A DNA stretch of 64,000 nt from assembly GCA_963801035.1 (NCBI GenBank), contig CAWDDF010000003.1:558001-622000 (forward strand). The letters run 5' to 3'. Shown here piece after piece: positions 34,578 to 43,410 of this stretch. The position numbers and the translations under genes are program-made. Position 1 is the stretch's first letter; each line of letters starts with the position of its first letter. The stretch is from JACCZX01 sp963801035. GTDB lineage: Bacteria > Pseudomonadota > Gammaproteobacteria > Burkholderiales > Burkholderiaceae_F. Below the pieces are notes generated by a model. The model saw nothing but the letters and a program-made list of their open reading frames with translations, was not told the DNA's origin and ran no database searches.

Positions 34578-36002
34578 ATGAGCGCTGTATTAAAACCCAC
34601 TCAAAAATCTTCCGCCGACTACGTCGTCGCCGACCTCGGTCTGGCGGAGTGGGGCCGCAAGGAAATTCGGATTGCCGAAACCGAAATGCCAGGATTGATG
34701 GCCATCCGGGAGGAGTATGCGAGCGCGCAGCCGTTGCGCGGCGCGCGCATCACCGGCTCTCTGCACATGACGATTCAAACTGCGGTGCTGATCGAAACGC
34801 TGCAGGCGCTCGGCGCCACGGTCCGCTGGGCAAGCTGCAACATTTTCTCGACGCAAGATCACGCTGCGGCCGCGATCGCCGCGAGCGGCACAGCCGTGTT
34901 CGCAATTAAAGGCGAGTCGCTGGCCGACTACTGGGACTACACACATCGGATCTTCGAGTGGCCCGATGGCGGCTACAGCAACATGATTCTCGACGATGGC
35001 GGTGATGCGACGCTGCTGCTGCATCTCGGAAGCAAAGCCGAGAAAGACACCAGTGTGATCTCGAAACCTGGCAGCGAAGAGGAAGAGTTCCTTTTCGCGT
35101 CGATCAAGGCGAAGCTCTCACGCGATGCGTCCTGGTACTCGACCCGGCTGGCAAAGATCAAGGGCGTCACTGAAGAAACGACGACCGGTGTCAAGCGCCT
35201 GTATCAGATGGCCAAGGAAGGCAAGCTCGCGTTTCCGGCAATCAACGTCAACGACTCGGTAACGAAGAGCAAGTTCGACAACTTGTATGGGTGCCGCGAA
35301 TCCCTGGTGGACGGCATAAAGCGCGCGACCGACGTGATGGTGGCCGGTAAGGTTGCGGTGGTCGCGGGCTATGGCGACGTCGGCAAGGGTTCGGCGCAAG
35401 CGCTGCGCGCTTTGTCTGCGCAGGTTTGGGTGACCGAGATCGACCCGATTTGCGCACTGCAGGCCGCAATGGAAGGTTATCGAGTCGTGACGATGGATTA
35501 CGCCGCCGACAAGGCGGACATATTTGTGACCGCGACCGGCAACTTTCATGTGATCACGCACGATCACATGGCGAAGATGAAGGATCAGGCGATCGTCTGC
35601 AATATCGGTCACTTCGATAACGAAATCGATATTGCCGGCATCAAGCAGTACCGATGGGAGAACATCAAGCCGCAGGTCGATCACATCATCTTTCCGAACG
35701 GCAAGCGAATCATCCTGCTGGCCGAGGGCAGATTGGTCAACCTGGGCTGCGGTACCGGCCATCCAAGCTACGTGATGTCAAGCTCGTTCGCCAACCAGGT
35801 CATTGCGCAGATCGAGCTGTTCACCAATACCGACAAGTATCCGGTGGGCGTCTACGTGCTGCCGAAGCACCTCGACGAGAAGGTGGCGCGTTTGCAGCTG
35901 AAGAAGCTCAATGCACAGCTGACCGAGCTTAGCGATGCCCAAGCGCGCTATATCAGCGTGTCCAAGGAAGGTCCTTACAAGCCGGACCATTATCGCTACT
36001 AA
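34578..36002 (+). CDS. ahcY: Adenosylhomocysteinase
   Basis: The 474-residue enzyme cleaves SAH to adenosine and homocysteine, closing the methyl cycle. Landmarks are VVADLGLAEWGRKEI at the start, ITGSLHMTIQTAVLIETL, CNIFSTQDHAAAAIA, the NAD-binding VVAGYGDVGKGSAQALRAL, and the C-terminal KEGPYKPDHYRY. The length, with the extra segment near residue 150 (GSKAEKDTSVISKPGSEEEE), fits bacterial SahH. An SAH riboswitch precedes it, and AAAAAGGA serves as ribosome site. Confidence 0.97.
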   Translation: MSAVLKPTQKSSADYVVADLGLAEWGRKEIRIAETEMPGLMAIREEYASAQPLRGARITGSLHMTIQTAVLIETLQALGATVRWASCNIFSTQDHAAAAIAASGTAVFAIKGESLADYWDYTHRIFEWPDGGYSNMILDDGGDATLLLHLGSKAEKDTSVISKPGSEEEEFLFASIKAKLSRDASWYSTRLAKIKGVTEETTTGVKRLYQMAKEGKLAFPAINVNDSVTKSKFDNLYGCRESLVDGIKRATDVMVAGKVAVVAGYGDVGKGSAQALRALSAQVWVTEIDPICALQAAMEGYRVVTMDYAADKADIFVTATGNFHVITHDHMAKMKDQAIVCNIGHFDNEIDIAGIKQYRWENIKPQVDHIIFPNGKRIILLAEGRLVNLGCGTGHPSYVMSSSFANQVIAQIELFTNTDKYPVGVYVLPKHLDEKVARLQLKKLNAQLTELSDAQARYISVSKEGPYKPDHYRY

Positions 36003-36020
36003 CCTGCGCTGAGACTGAAA

Positions 36021-36365
36021 ATGCGGCTACTGCTGGTTTGGATTCTCAATGCGATCGCGCTCCTCGCCGTTGCTTACCTATTTCCTGGCGTACAGATCCA
36101 GGACTGGCAGGCGGCGGCCGTCGCCGCGCTGGTGCTCGGGCTCGTTAATGCGCTGGTCAAGCCGATTCTCGTCATTCTGACGCTGCCGGTGACAATCCTG
36201 ACGCTCGGCTTGTTCCTGCTCGTCATCAACGCGTTGCTCTTCTGGGCGGTCGCGACGTTGCTGCCGGGTTTTAACGTCGGCGGCTTCGGCGCCGCCTTTG
36301 TCGGCGCGCTTCTGTACAGCGTCATCGCATGGCTGTTGTCGATGCTGATTCCGGACAAAAAATAA
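36021..36365 (+). CDS. Phage holin family (4-TMS) membrane protein
   Basis: The 114-residue protein has four hydrophobic helices and no soluble domain. The pattern ALVLGLVNALVKPILVIL, then LPVTILTLGLFLLVINALLF and AFVGALLYSVIAWLLSML, matches the Phage_holin_4_2 family (PF04020), a bacterial membrane family despite its name. It is routinely found between ahcY and metF in betaproteobacteria. The role is unknown; there is no sign of phage nearby. It lies 18 bp after ahcY. Confidence 0.87.
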   Translation: MRLLLVWILNAIALLAVAYLFPGVQIQDWQAAAVAALVLGLVNALVKPILVILTLPVTILTLGLFLLVINALLFWAVATLLPGFNVGGFGAAFVGALLYSVIAWLLSMLIPDKK

Positions 36366-37207
36366 GCGCAAGTAAGAAGCAGTTGGACAACATCAGCTTC
36401 GAGTTTTTTCCGCCGCGCACGGCCGAAGGTGCGACCAAGCTGCGCGCTGTTCGCGCGCAGCTTGCACGACTGAAGCCCGAATATTTTTCAGTGACATTCG
36501 GTGCCGGCGGTTCGACGCGCGAAGGCACGCTGAATACAGTGATGGAAATTCACCGCGAGGGCTTGTCCGTCGCGCCGCATATCTCGTGCATCGGGACGTC
36601 ACGCGATTCGGTGCGAGCGCTGCTCGAGGGCTATCGCGGCCATGGCATTCACCGCCTGGTTGCGCTACGCGGCGACGTGCCATCCGGCGCTGCCGGTGGG
36701 GCCGGAGATTTTCAGTACGCCAATCAGCTAGTCGAGTTCATTCGCGCCGAAACGGGCGACTGGTTCGAGATAGAAGTCGCGGCCTATCCCGAGTATCACC
36801 CGCAAGCGCCGTCGCCCGCCGACGATCTGCGAAGCTTCGTGCGCAAGGTGAACGCCGGAGCCGACTCAGCAATTACGCAGTACTTTTACAATTTCGATGC
36901 GTATGCCCGATTCGTCGACGATGTACGCGCACTAGGCTGCGACGTACCCGTCGTGGCTGGCATCATGCCAATCGTCAGTTACACGCAGCTTGCGCGCTTC
37001 TCCGATGCGTGCGGCGCGGAGATTCCACGCTGGGTCAGACGGCGCCTCGAAAGCTTTGGCGACGACCGAGCGTCGATTCGAGACTTTGGACTGGACGTGG
37101 TGACCGACCTATGCGAGCGCCTGATTGCGGCCGGCGCACCCGGGCTGCACTTTTACACGCTGAATCAGGCCGAGACTACCGTCGAATTGTGCGAGCGCCT
37201 GCGCTAG
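36329..37207 (+). CDS. metF: Methylenetetrahydrofolate reductase
   Basis: The FAD-dependent enzyme makes 5-methyl-tetrahydrofolate for methionine synthesis. The TIM-barrel motifs are ISFEFFPPRTAEG, FSVTFGAGGSTREGTL, ALRGDVPSG, and FFFNFD-like TQYFYNFDAYARFV. The start is uncertain: the ATG at 36329 overlaps the holin gene by 37 bp and gives 292 residues, while a TTG at 36383, after TAAGAAG, would remove 18 residues and no motif. Its 3' end overlaps the antisense end of the DUF2917 gene. Confidence 0.94.
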   Translation: MAVVDADSGQKISASKKQLDNISFEFFPPRTAEGATKLRAVRAQLARLKPEYFSVTFGAGGSTREGTLNTVMEIHREGLSVAPHISCIGTSRDSVRALLEGYRGHGIHRLVALRGDVPSGAAGGAGDFQYANQLVEFIRAETGDWFEIEVAAYPEYHPQAPSPADDLRSFVRKVNAGADSAITQYFYNFDAYARFVDDVRALGCDVPVVAGIMPIVSYTQLARFSDACGAEIPRWVRRRLESFGDDRASIRDFGLDVVTDLCERLIAAGAPGLHFYTLNQAETTVELCERLR

Positions 37208-37555
37208 GGCGCGCTCTTTCGAGCGCGCCGCGTTCGGCTGGCGGAACGGCCGTATCCATAGCTCACTGATACGGCGCGCAGCGCGCCGTGCGCCGCTTCT
37301 CGCAAGATTCCACACACTTTGCGACTCAAGAAGCTGTACGCAAGCGGGCGACAGCGCTTCGATCACGGCTAGCCCGCGCCCGCCGAGCGCAATCTCTTGA
37401 CCGTCAGCCAGTAACGCGTCATGCAGATCGCCTTCCTCGGTCAACCATACGCGACCCGACAAGACACGTACGCGCTCACCGCGGGTCGACGAAAACGGAA
37501 CGAGTGTCCCGCTGGACAGGTCGAGGGTCTTCAATACTGTCGTCTGGTATTCCAT
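37109..37555 (-). CDS. DUF2917 domain protein
   Basis: The protein has 148 residues from the ATG at 37555. The beta-rich core has LDLSSGTLVPFSSTRGERVRVL, GRVWLTEEGDLHDALLADGQEI and a GLAVIEAL strand, as in DUF2917 proteins, which are small cupin-like proteins often divergent from LysR genes. The last 33 codons overlap the 3' end of metF on the opposite strand, longer than the family needs. The ribosome site coincides with an ATGCG-N5-CGCAT element. Function unknown. Confidence 0.65.
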   Translation of the reverse strand: MEYQTTVLKTLDLSSGTLVPFSSTRGERVRVLSGRVWLTEEGDLHDALLADGQEIALGGRGLAVIEALSPACVQLLESQSVWNLARSGARRAARRISELWIRPFRQPNAARSKERALAQALAQFDGSLGLIQRVKVQPGCAGRNQALA

Positions 37556-37565
37556 TTCCACTCCT

Positions 37566-37580
37566 ATGCGCCTTTCGCAT
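37566..37580. promoter_or_regulatory. Putative operator, short copy
   Basis: ATGCG-CCTTT-CGCAT has the same arms and 5-bp spacer as the core of the longer element at 37648-37672. It lies just upstream of the DUF2917 start, so a bound regulator would block its transcription or leader. Two matching copies in one divergent region support a common binding protein. Confidence 0.5.
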
Positions 37581-37647
37581 GCTCTGCGCTGCGATGTGTG
37601 CATTAAAAGCTCGTGAGCCGGGGCTGACAAACGAAATAATCGCAGTT

Positions 37648-37672
37648 GATACATGCGTTTTTCGCATGTATC
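37648..37672. promoter_or_regulatory. Putative operator, long inverted repeat before the LysR gene
   Basis: GATACATGCG-TTTTT-CGCATGTATC is a perfect 10-bp inverted repeat with a 5-bp AT spacer, ending 9 bp before the ATG of the LysR-type gene. It contains the T-N11-A pattern of LysR sites. Its place over the start region suggests autorepression. A short form of the same core lies 87 bp away at the divergent gene. Confidence 0.6.
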
Positions 37673-37681
37673 GTGCTGCCA

Positions 37682-38638
37682 ATGAAGTCTCCGCGTTCCG
37701 CCAGTCCGACCCGGCGCGAGCGCACGATCGGGCTGAGCGCGCTTCGTGGATTTGAAGCATCGGCACGCCGGATGTCATTTACGTTAGCGGCCAGCGAGCT
37801 GAACCTGACGCAGTCTTCGATCAGCCGACAGGTGGCAGAACTCGAGCGTCAGATCGGCACCGCACTGTTTGCGCGTCAAACCCGATCGCTCGCCTTAACC
37901 GCCGCGGGCCATCGGCTCTTCCAGGCTGCGCAACAGGCGCTCAAACAGATCGACCGGGCAGTCGAAGACATTCGAGGCCCGCGCAATGCGGCACGGGTGA
38001 CGATTACGACTTATGCGTCGTTTGCATCGCTTTGGCTGGTGCCGCGCCTCGCGATGTTCCAGCGCGAACACCCGCAGATCGAACTGCGCATCGACGCCAG
38101 CGACCGGTTCATTGACATCGATGCCGAAGGCGTCGACGTTGCAATCCGCTGGACGCGTTCTACTTCGGTGCCGCACGGTGCTGTACCCATGCATGACGAA
38201 GAAGTCGTGCCCGCGCTGTCGCCGCTGCTGCTCGAACGAAGCGGGATCGCATTGAAGAAGCCGCAGGACTTGTTTCAACTACCGCTATTAGAACTCGACG
38301 AGTCGCTGCCGACGACGGCATCCAGCGCCTGGCCGAAGTGGTTTCAGTTTGCGGGCGTTCGCGCGGTCCCGCCTGCACCGCGTCTGATGTTCACGTTCGT
38401 CGACCAGTCAGTGCAAGCGGCCATACGGGGTCAGGGTGTGGTGTTGACACGCTCGCCCTTCGTCGACGAGCTGGTTGCTACGGGTGAACTCATCACGCCG
38501 TTTCCAAAGCTGCGAATGCCGACGGGCTACCAGTACGCGCTGATCGCAAACGCAAACACCCGGGACACAGCGCACGTTGCAGCGTTCTGCAACTGGATCC
38601 GCGCCGAATTCAAGCATGGACCGCTGCGGCAGACGTGA
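37682..38638 (+). CDS. LysR family transcriptional regulator, GcvA-like
   Basis: The protein has 318 residues from the ATG at 37682. The N-terminal winged helix is LSALRGFEASARRMSFTLAA, then SELNLTQSSISRQVAELERQIG. The effector domain starts near VTITTYASFASLWLVPRLAMF and contains DRFIDIDAEGVDVAIRW, features of the GcvA subgroup. The effector is unknown. The gene is divergent from DUF2917, a frequent pairing in Burkholderiales. Two inverted repeats in the shared region are likely operators. Confidence 0.92.
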   Translation: MKSPRSASPTRRERTIGLSALRGFEASARRMSFTLAASELNLTQSSISRQVAELERQIGTALFARQTRSLALTAAGHRLFQAAQQALKQIDRAVEDIRGPRNAARVTITTYASFASLWLVPRLAMFQREHPQIELRIDASDRFIDIDAEGVDVAIRWTRSTSVPHGAVPMHDEEVVPALSPLLLERSGIALKKPQDLFQLPLLELDESLPTTASSAWPKWFQFAGVRAVPPAPRLMFTFVDQSVQAAIRGQGVVLTRSPFVDELVATGELITPFPKLRMPTGYQYALIANANTRDTAHVAAFCNWIRAEFKHGPLRQT

Positions 38639-38669
38639 TCGGAAGTGCAGCCTTGCTAGGGTGCCGGCG

Positions 38670-39221
38670 CTAATACACCGCGGCCTCGGTGATGACGACG
38701 TCCATTTTTATATCGTGTGGCTGAGGGTCGATCGTTTGCAGACGAGCTACCTCGAAGGCGACGCCGACGACGAGCGGAAAAGGGATCAACGCGGCGAGTG
38801 TCCGATCGTAAAAACCACCGCCGTAGCCGAGACGAAAACGCTGCTCGTCAAAGCCCAGGCACGGAATCAACAAACATTCGGGCTGAACTGCTCGGCCCTG
38901 CGCCGGCACCGGGATGCCGGCGTCACCCGCGCGCATCGGCGCATCCGCCGTCCATGCCTGGAACGCAAGCACGTTGCCATCGACGACCGGCAGGGCTGCC
39001 ACGCGCCGAGAATCCGCTGCTATCCACGCAGCGATGACCGCGCGCAGATCGGGTTCACCGCGAATTGGAAAGTAAAACCCCAGTGCATGCACGCCCGCGT
39101 GATGCAGCCAATCGGCCACACGGCGTTGCAACTGTGTTTCAAGTTCGCTCCGGTTGACAAGCGCTGCGCGCGATTCGATCAGGCGTGCGCGCTGCAACTT
39201 CTTGTTGGCTCGACTATCCAA
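38670..39221 (-). CDS. 5-formyltetrahydrofolate cyclo-ligase family protein
   Basis: The 183-residue protein has the family's basic N-terminal helix (NKKLQRARLIESRAAL), the strand VHALGFYFPIRGEPDL, and the phosphate-binding C-terminal motif FRLGYGGGFYDRTLAAL, preceded by LLIPCLGFDEQ. The enzyme converts 5-formyl-THF to 5,10-methenyl-THF with ATP and clears the storage form of folate. It is divergent from slt. With metF, folB and a pteridine reductase the window is rich in folate genes, but they are not one operon. Confidence 0.93.
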   Translation of the reverse strand: MDSRANKKLQRARLIESRAALVNRSELETQLQRRVADWLHHAGVHALGFYFPIRGEPDLRAVIAAWIAADSRRVAALPVVDGNVLAFQAWTADAPMRAGDAGIPVPAQGRAVQPECLLIPCLGFDEQRFRLGYGGGFYDRTLAALIPFPLVVGVAFEVARLQTIDPQPHDIKMDVVITEAAVY

Positions 39222-39307
39222 CTGTCGCCTTATGCCACGACTAAATGCTGTGCATCAGTCACAATTGTCGGCTTCACGTGCACCGTGCATGATCTAATTC
39301 GCGTCCG

Positions 39308-41329
39308 ATGAAAGTTCGACTTGCAGTCTATACGCTGGCAGTAGTCGTCCTTGCGCCAGTGGCTGCGTTGTCGGCGCCGGCTCGCACGCCAGCGTCGTCC
39401 GCAACTGAACTGTCGGCTGCCGACCAGGCGTTTCTAAGCGCACGCGACGCGGTTCGAGTCGGCGATCGCGAGCGCCTCGCACAGGCAGCCGCGCGGCTGG
39501 CCAATCACCCCTTGGCCGCCTATATCGAATACTGGCAGCTGCTGGCCTACATCCGCAGCGCTGAGCCCAAAGCGACTGCCGATGTAGCGCAGTTCATGAA
39601 CCGTCATGCCGGCTCCTATATTGCCGACCGGTTGCGCTTCGATGTTGCTCTTGCGATGGCTAGCCGAGGCGACTACCAAGGATTCGAACGCGAAGGCGAG
39701 CAGCTCGCGTGGTGGACCGATGACGCGCAATTTCGCTGCTACTCGGCGTTGTCGAAGTACCGGCGCGCTGTCGCCAAACAGGCCGAGGACTTTGCGCGCG
39801 AAGCACGACAGCTGCTGGCAAATACGACAAATCCTGCTGGTGAGGGATGTATCGCGTTGACCGAGGCACTGCTCGCGGACAACCGCATTTCGGTGTGGGA
39901 CCGCGTACGAGCACTGGTAGAGCAGAATCAACTCGACGTCGCCAAGCGCATCGGAGCACGCGCCCTCGACTCAAATGGGCGGCCCGTCGATCAAAAACTA
40001 TTGACGCAGGCGATCGATCGCCCAGCGGCATTCCTAACAGCCCACGAGCGGCGGCTGACTGAAGTACAGCGTGAGCTTGCGATGGTGGCCGTGGCCCGAC
40101 TCGCGCGCGACAACCCGCAGGACGCGGCCGAATACGCCGGTGCGCTGAACTTGTTACTGACACCCGAGCAGCGCGGGATCGTCTGGGGGCGCATCGGTCA
40201 CATGGCGGCGTTGCGGTTACTGCGCGAAGCCAACGATTGGTACCGCCGCGGCGGCGAGCACGTAGGAATCGGGCCCGATGCGGCAAGAGTGGACGAGGTG
40301 CTGGAGTGGCAAGTGCGCAGTGCGCTGCGCGCAGGCGACTGGAAAACAGTCAAGACGGTAATCGACCGGATGCCGACTGCGCTGCGCGATGACCCTGCAT
40401 GGATTTACTGGCACGGCCGCGCGCTGCAGCACTTAGGGCGCCCAGCCGAGGCGCAGGAGCAGTTCGTGCGGATCGCGCCGCAGTTTCACTTTTATGGGCA
40501 GCTTGCGGCCGAAGAGCTCGCGCAGCCAATCGCGCTGCCTCCACGTGCCCAAGGGCCTACTGCGGAAGAGATCGCACCGTTCGAATCGAACGCCGGGTTT
40601 GTCCGCGCGTTCAAGTTTTATGAGCTTGGAATGCGGCTCGAGGGCAATCGCGAATGGAACTGGCAGATGCGCGGACTCAGCGATCGTCAATTGCTCGCTG
40701 CGGCAGAGTTTGCGCGAAAGCGGGGGGTACTCGATCGGATGATCAGTACATCGGATCGCACAAAGACCGAATTTGACTTTACCCAGCGGTTTCCGGCGCC
40801 GTTCCGCGATTCGCTGGTTCAATATTCGACGCCGCTTGGCCTTGACGAGAACTGGATCTACGGGCTGATTCGGCAGGAGTCGCGCTTCATCATGGATGCG
40901 CGCTCGTCGGTGGGCGCCAGTGGCCTGATGCAGTTGATGCCGGCAACCGCACGCTACGTCGCGAAGCGTTTGAACATCGCTAACTTCACACCCGCGCGCG
41001 TCAACGATCTGGACGTCAATCTGCAGCTGGGCACTGGTTATCTGAAAATGGTGCTCGACGATCTCGATGGCTCGCCGGTTCTCGCTACCGCTGCTTACAA
41101 CGCCGGGCCTGGCCGCCCGCGTGCGTGGCGAGCGTCGCTTGCGAAGCCGGTTGAAGGGGCAGTCTTTGCGGAGACGATTCCTTTCAACGAGACACGCGAC
41201 TACGTCAAAAAAGTGATGTCGAACAGCGTCTACTACGCCGCACTTTTCGACAGCAACAAGGCGCACTCGCTGAAGATCCGGCTGGGAACGATTAGCCCGA
41301 AAGCGGCAGGCAGCACGGAGTTACCGTAG
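39308..41329 (+). CDS. slt: Soluble lytic murein transglycosylase
   Basis: The 673-residue periplasmic enzyme has a signal peptide (to about ALSAPA). A long alpha-helical superhelix of repeats fills most of the protein, and a C-terminal goose-lysozyme-like SLT domain begins near residue 510 with NWIYGLIRQESRFIMDARS. The catalytic glutamate is in RQESRF; GASGLMQLMPATARYVA and the AAYNAGPG motif follow. It cuts the glycan chain to 1,6-anhydro ends. The domain order is that of Slt70. Confidence 0.95.
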   Translation: MKVRLAVYTLAVVVLAPVAALSAPARTPASSATELSAADQAFLSARDAVRVGDRERLAQAAARLANHPLAAYIEYWQLLAYIRSAEPKATADVAQFMNRHAGSYIADRLRFDVALAMASRGDYQGFEREGEQLAWWTDDAQFRCYSALSKYRRAVAKQAEDFAREARQLLANTTNPAGEGCIALTEALLADNRISVWDRVRALVEQNQLDVAKRIGARALDSNGRPVDQKLLTQAIDRPAAFLTAHERRLTEVQRELAMVAVARLARDNPQDAAEYAGALNLLLTPEQRGIVWGRIGHMAALRLLREANDWYRRGGEHVGIGPDAARVDEVLEWQVRSALRAGDWKTVKTVIDRMPTALRDDPAWIYWHGRALQHLGRPAEAQEQFVRIAPQFHFYGQLAAEELAQPIALPPRAQGPTAEEIAPFESNAGFVRAFKFYELGMRLEGNREWNWQMRGLSDRQLLAAAEFARKRGVLDRMISTSDRTKTEFDFTQRFPAPFRDSLVQYSTPLGLDENWIYGLIRQESRFIMDARSSVGASGLMQLMPATARYVAKRLNIANFTPARVNDLDVNLQLGTGYLKMVLDDLDGSPVLATAAYNAGPGRPRAWRASLAKPVEGAVFAETIPFNETRDYVKKVMSNSVYYAALFDSNKAHSLKIRLGTISPKAAGSTELP

Positions 41330-41467
41330 TTACTGACGCGGCCCGAGGAGCGACAAGCCGCGGGCATGTCGTCGGACATCTGCGGCAGCGCCGCCGTTGG
41401 TCGCGCGAGCTCGCTTGCGCGATGCGCGGTTCGCGCAAGACGAACCGCGCACAATAGAATTCGCCGC

Positions 41468-42442
41468 ATGCAAGTTTCCAACATTCTCGTCATTGGCGGC
41501 GCCGGGTTCATTGGTCGTCACATCGTGTCGCGCCTGACGGCACGTGGCCTGCAAGTGACGGTGCCAACGCGGCGGCGTGCCAGAGCGCGACACCTGATCA
41601 TGTTGCCGACTGTCAATGTTGTCGAATGCGACGTGCACGACGATGCGGTTCTCAGCCAACTGATCGATGGAAAGGACGCCGTGATCAATCTGATCGGTGT
41701 TCTGCACGGATCGCGAGGTGCGTCGGGGTCGTCGTACGGGCCGCGGTTTGCGCAGGCGCACGTCGAGCTGCCGCGACGCGTCGTGGCGATATGCGGTCGA
41801 TTCGGTGTCCGCCGTTTTTTGCACATGAGCTCAATCGGGGCTGATTCGAACGGCCCGTCGATGTATCAACGCAGCAAGGGGGACGGCGATGCCGTGGTGC
41901 AGGCTTCGACGCTCGATTGGACGATTTTTCGACCATCGGTTGTGTTCGGCCCCGAAGACAATTTTCTGAACATGTTCGCAAAGCTCGCCAAATTTTTTCC
42001 GGTGCTTCCGATCGGTTGTGCGGATACCCGGTTCCAGCCGGTATGGGTCGGCGACGTCGCCGATGCATTCGTCAACGCGCTCGACAATCGCGATACGTTC
42101 AGGCGTATCTATGAGCTCGCGGGTCCACGGATTTACCGGTTGCGTGATCTGGTCGCCTTCGCTGCGGCGGCGAGCGGACATCCGCGTCCCGTCTTCCGGC
42201 TGCCGGATGCCCTGGCACGCGTGCAGGCCGTACTGATGGAGCTCATGCCCGGCGAGCCGCTGATGTCGCGCGACAACCTTGATTCGATGACAGTCGATAA
42301 CGTGGCGACCGAACAACCGTTTCAGCCGGCAGGCGAGCTCGATATCGGCATGACGCCAATGGAGGCCGAAGCGCCCACATACCTGTCGGGCGCACACAAT
42401 CGTAGCCGTTTTAGTCTTTATCGCGCGCGCGCCGGGCGCTGA
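41468..42442 (+). CDS. NAD(P)-binding protein, complex I NDUFA9-like SDR family
   Basis: The protein has 324 residues from the ATG at 41468. It opens ILVIGGAGFIGRHIVSRLTARG, an atypical short-chain dehydrogenase Rossmann motif, and continues with DAVINLIGVLHG, the FLHMSSIGAD strand, and TIFRPSVVFGPEDNFLN, typical of NDUFA9-like proteins. The usual catalytic YxxxK is replaced by YQRSKGDGD, which keeps Tyr and Lys. Bacterial members are thought to bind NADPH and may help with quinone or complex I function. It is probably co-transcribed with DUF3144 and the GST gene. Confidence 0.88.
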   Translation: MQVSNILVIGGAGFIGRHIVSRLTARGLQVTVPTRRRARARHLIMLPTVNVVECDVHDDAVLSQLIDGKDAVINLIGVLHGSRGASGSSYGPRFAQAHVELPRRVVAICGRFGVRRFLHMSSIGADSNGPSMYQRSKGDGDAVVQASTLDWTIFRPSVVFGPEDNFLNMFAKLAKFFPVLPIGCADTRFQPVWVGDVADAFVNALDNRDTFRRIYELAGPRIYRLRDLVAFAAAASGHPRPVFRLPDALARVQAVLMELMPGEPLMSRDNLDSMTVDNVATEQPFQPAGELDIGMTPMEAEAPTYLSGAHNRSRFSLYRARAGR

Positions 42443-42449
42443 GACCATT

Positions 42450-42743
42450 GTGGCCAAACCGAAGTACGAGCTCCCAGAGGACTTCATCGAAGCGGCCGAT
42501 CGATTCGTCACGCTTGCGAACGAGATGAGCGAGCAATATTCCGCTGACTGGGTGCGCGCGGTACTGATGTACGCCGCGGCGCGCTACAACGCATTCAACT
42601 GGCTCACAAGCGACGAGCACCAAGGTCAATCCCTTGAAGCGGCAGCCGCCTACTTTCGCAACGAATACGAAACGATGTTCCGGGAAAATCTGAAGGAAAT
42701 CGAGCCGGTGTATCGGGGCGGAATGACGGGAAAACCTCAATGA
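42450..42743 (+). CDS. DUF3144 family protein
   Basis: The 97-residue, GTG-initiated protein is acidic and helical. It has FIEAADRFVTLANEMSEQ followed by VRAVLMYAAARYNAFNWL and AAYFRNEYETMFRENL, the DUF3144 pattern. No function is known. It lies 7 bp after the NDUFA9-like gene and overlaps the GST start as ATGA, so the three form one translation-coupled unit. Confidence 0.85.
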   Translation: MAKPKYELPEDFIEAADRFVTLANEMSEQYSADWVRAVLMYAAARYNAFNWLTSDEHQGQSLEAAAAYFRNEYETMFRENLKEIEPVYRGGMTGKPQ

Positions 42744-43396
42744 GCCTGACGCTGGTGATCGGTAACAAGAACTATTCGTCGTGGTCACTCCGCCCCTGGC
42801 TGGCGATGAAGCAAGCCGGCGTTGCTTTCAACGAAACCAGCATAGTGTTGAATCGCCCTGACTCGACCGAAAAAATTCTGCGCTATTCGCCGAGCGGGCG
42901 TGTGCCGTGTCTCATCGACGGCGAGCTTACTGTTTTCGATTCATTGGCAATCTGCGAATACATCAATGAGAAGCTGACCGAGAAGGACAATAGCGGCAGC
43001 CTTTGGCCGCGCGACGCCAAGGCGCGTGCGCGCGCCCGTTCCGTAACGGCGGAAATGCATTCCGGCTTCGCAGCGCTGCGCACGCATATGCCAATGGATA
43101 TCCGGTCACGGAAGAGTGACAAAGGTAAGGCCGCGCTTGAACGCAGCGACGTAACAGCCGATGTCGCCCGCATTCAATCAGTCTGGAGCGAATGCCTCGA
43201 GCAAGGCGGGCCGATGCTGTTCGGAAGTTTTTCGATCGCCGATGCGTTCTACGCACCGGTCGTCACGCGCTTCACGACGTACGGCGTCAAGCTGTCTCCG
43301 CTGCTTGCTGCGTATTCAGAGAACATACTGGCCCTGCCCGCCATGCAGCAGTGGATCGCAGCGGCCAAGGCGGAAACCGAAACGATAGAGACGTAG
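42740..43396 (+). CDS. Glutathione S-transferase family protein
   Basis: The 218-residue protein has a thioredoxin-like N-terminal domain, LTLVIGNKNYSSWSLRPWLA, with the SSWS active-site serine region, then SGRVPCLIDGELTVFDSLAI binding glutathione, and an all-helical C-terminal domain. This matches the zeta/YfcF-like GSTs with the KNYSSWSLR signature. The substrate is unknown. It overlaps DUF3144 and is followed after 14 bp by cca. Confidence 0.92.
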   Translation: MSLTLVIGNKNYSSWSLRPWLAMKQAGVAFNETSIVLNRPDSTEKILRYSPSGRVPCLIDGELTVFDSLAICEYINEKLTEKDNSGSLWPRDAKARARARSVTAEMHSGFAALRTHMPMDIRSRKSDKGKAALERSDVTADVARIQSVWSECLEQGGPMLFGSFSIADAFYAPVVTRFTTYGVKLSPLLAAYSENILALPAMQQWIAAAKAETETIET

Positions 43397-43410
43397 AAGG
43401 CAGCTATTTC

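Noticed and set aside
36021..36365. Holin-family protein as a prophage remnant
   Set aside because: The PF04020-type protein is a standard resident between ahcY and metF in betaproteobacteria and no other phage gene is near.
40433..41266. A 277-codon minus-strand frame inside slt
   Set aside because: It lies fully within the SLT catalytic region of a clear lytic transglycosylase and has no recognisable motif.
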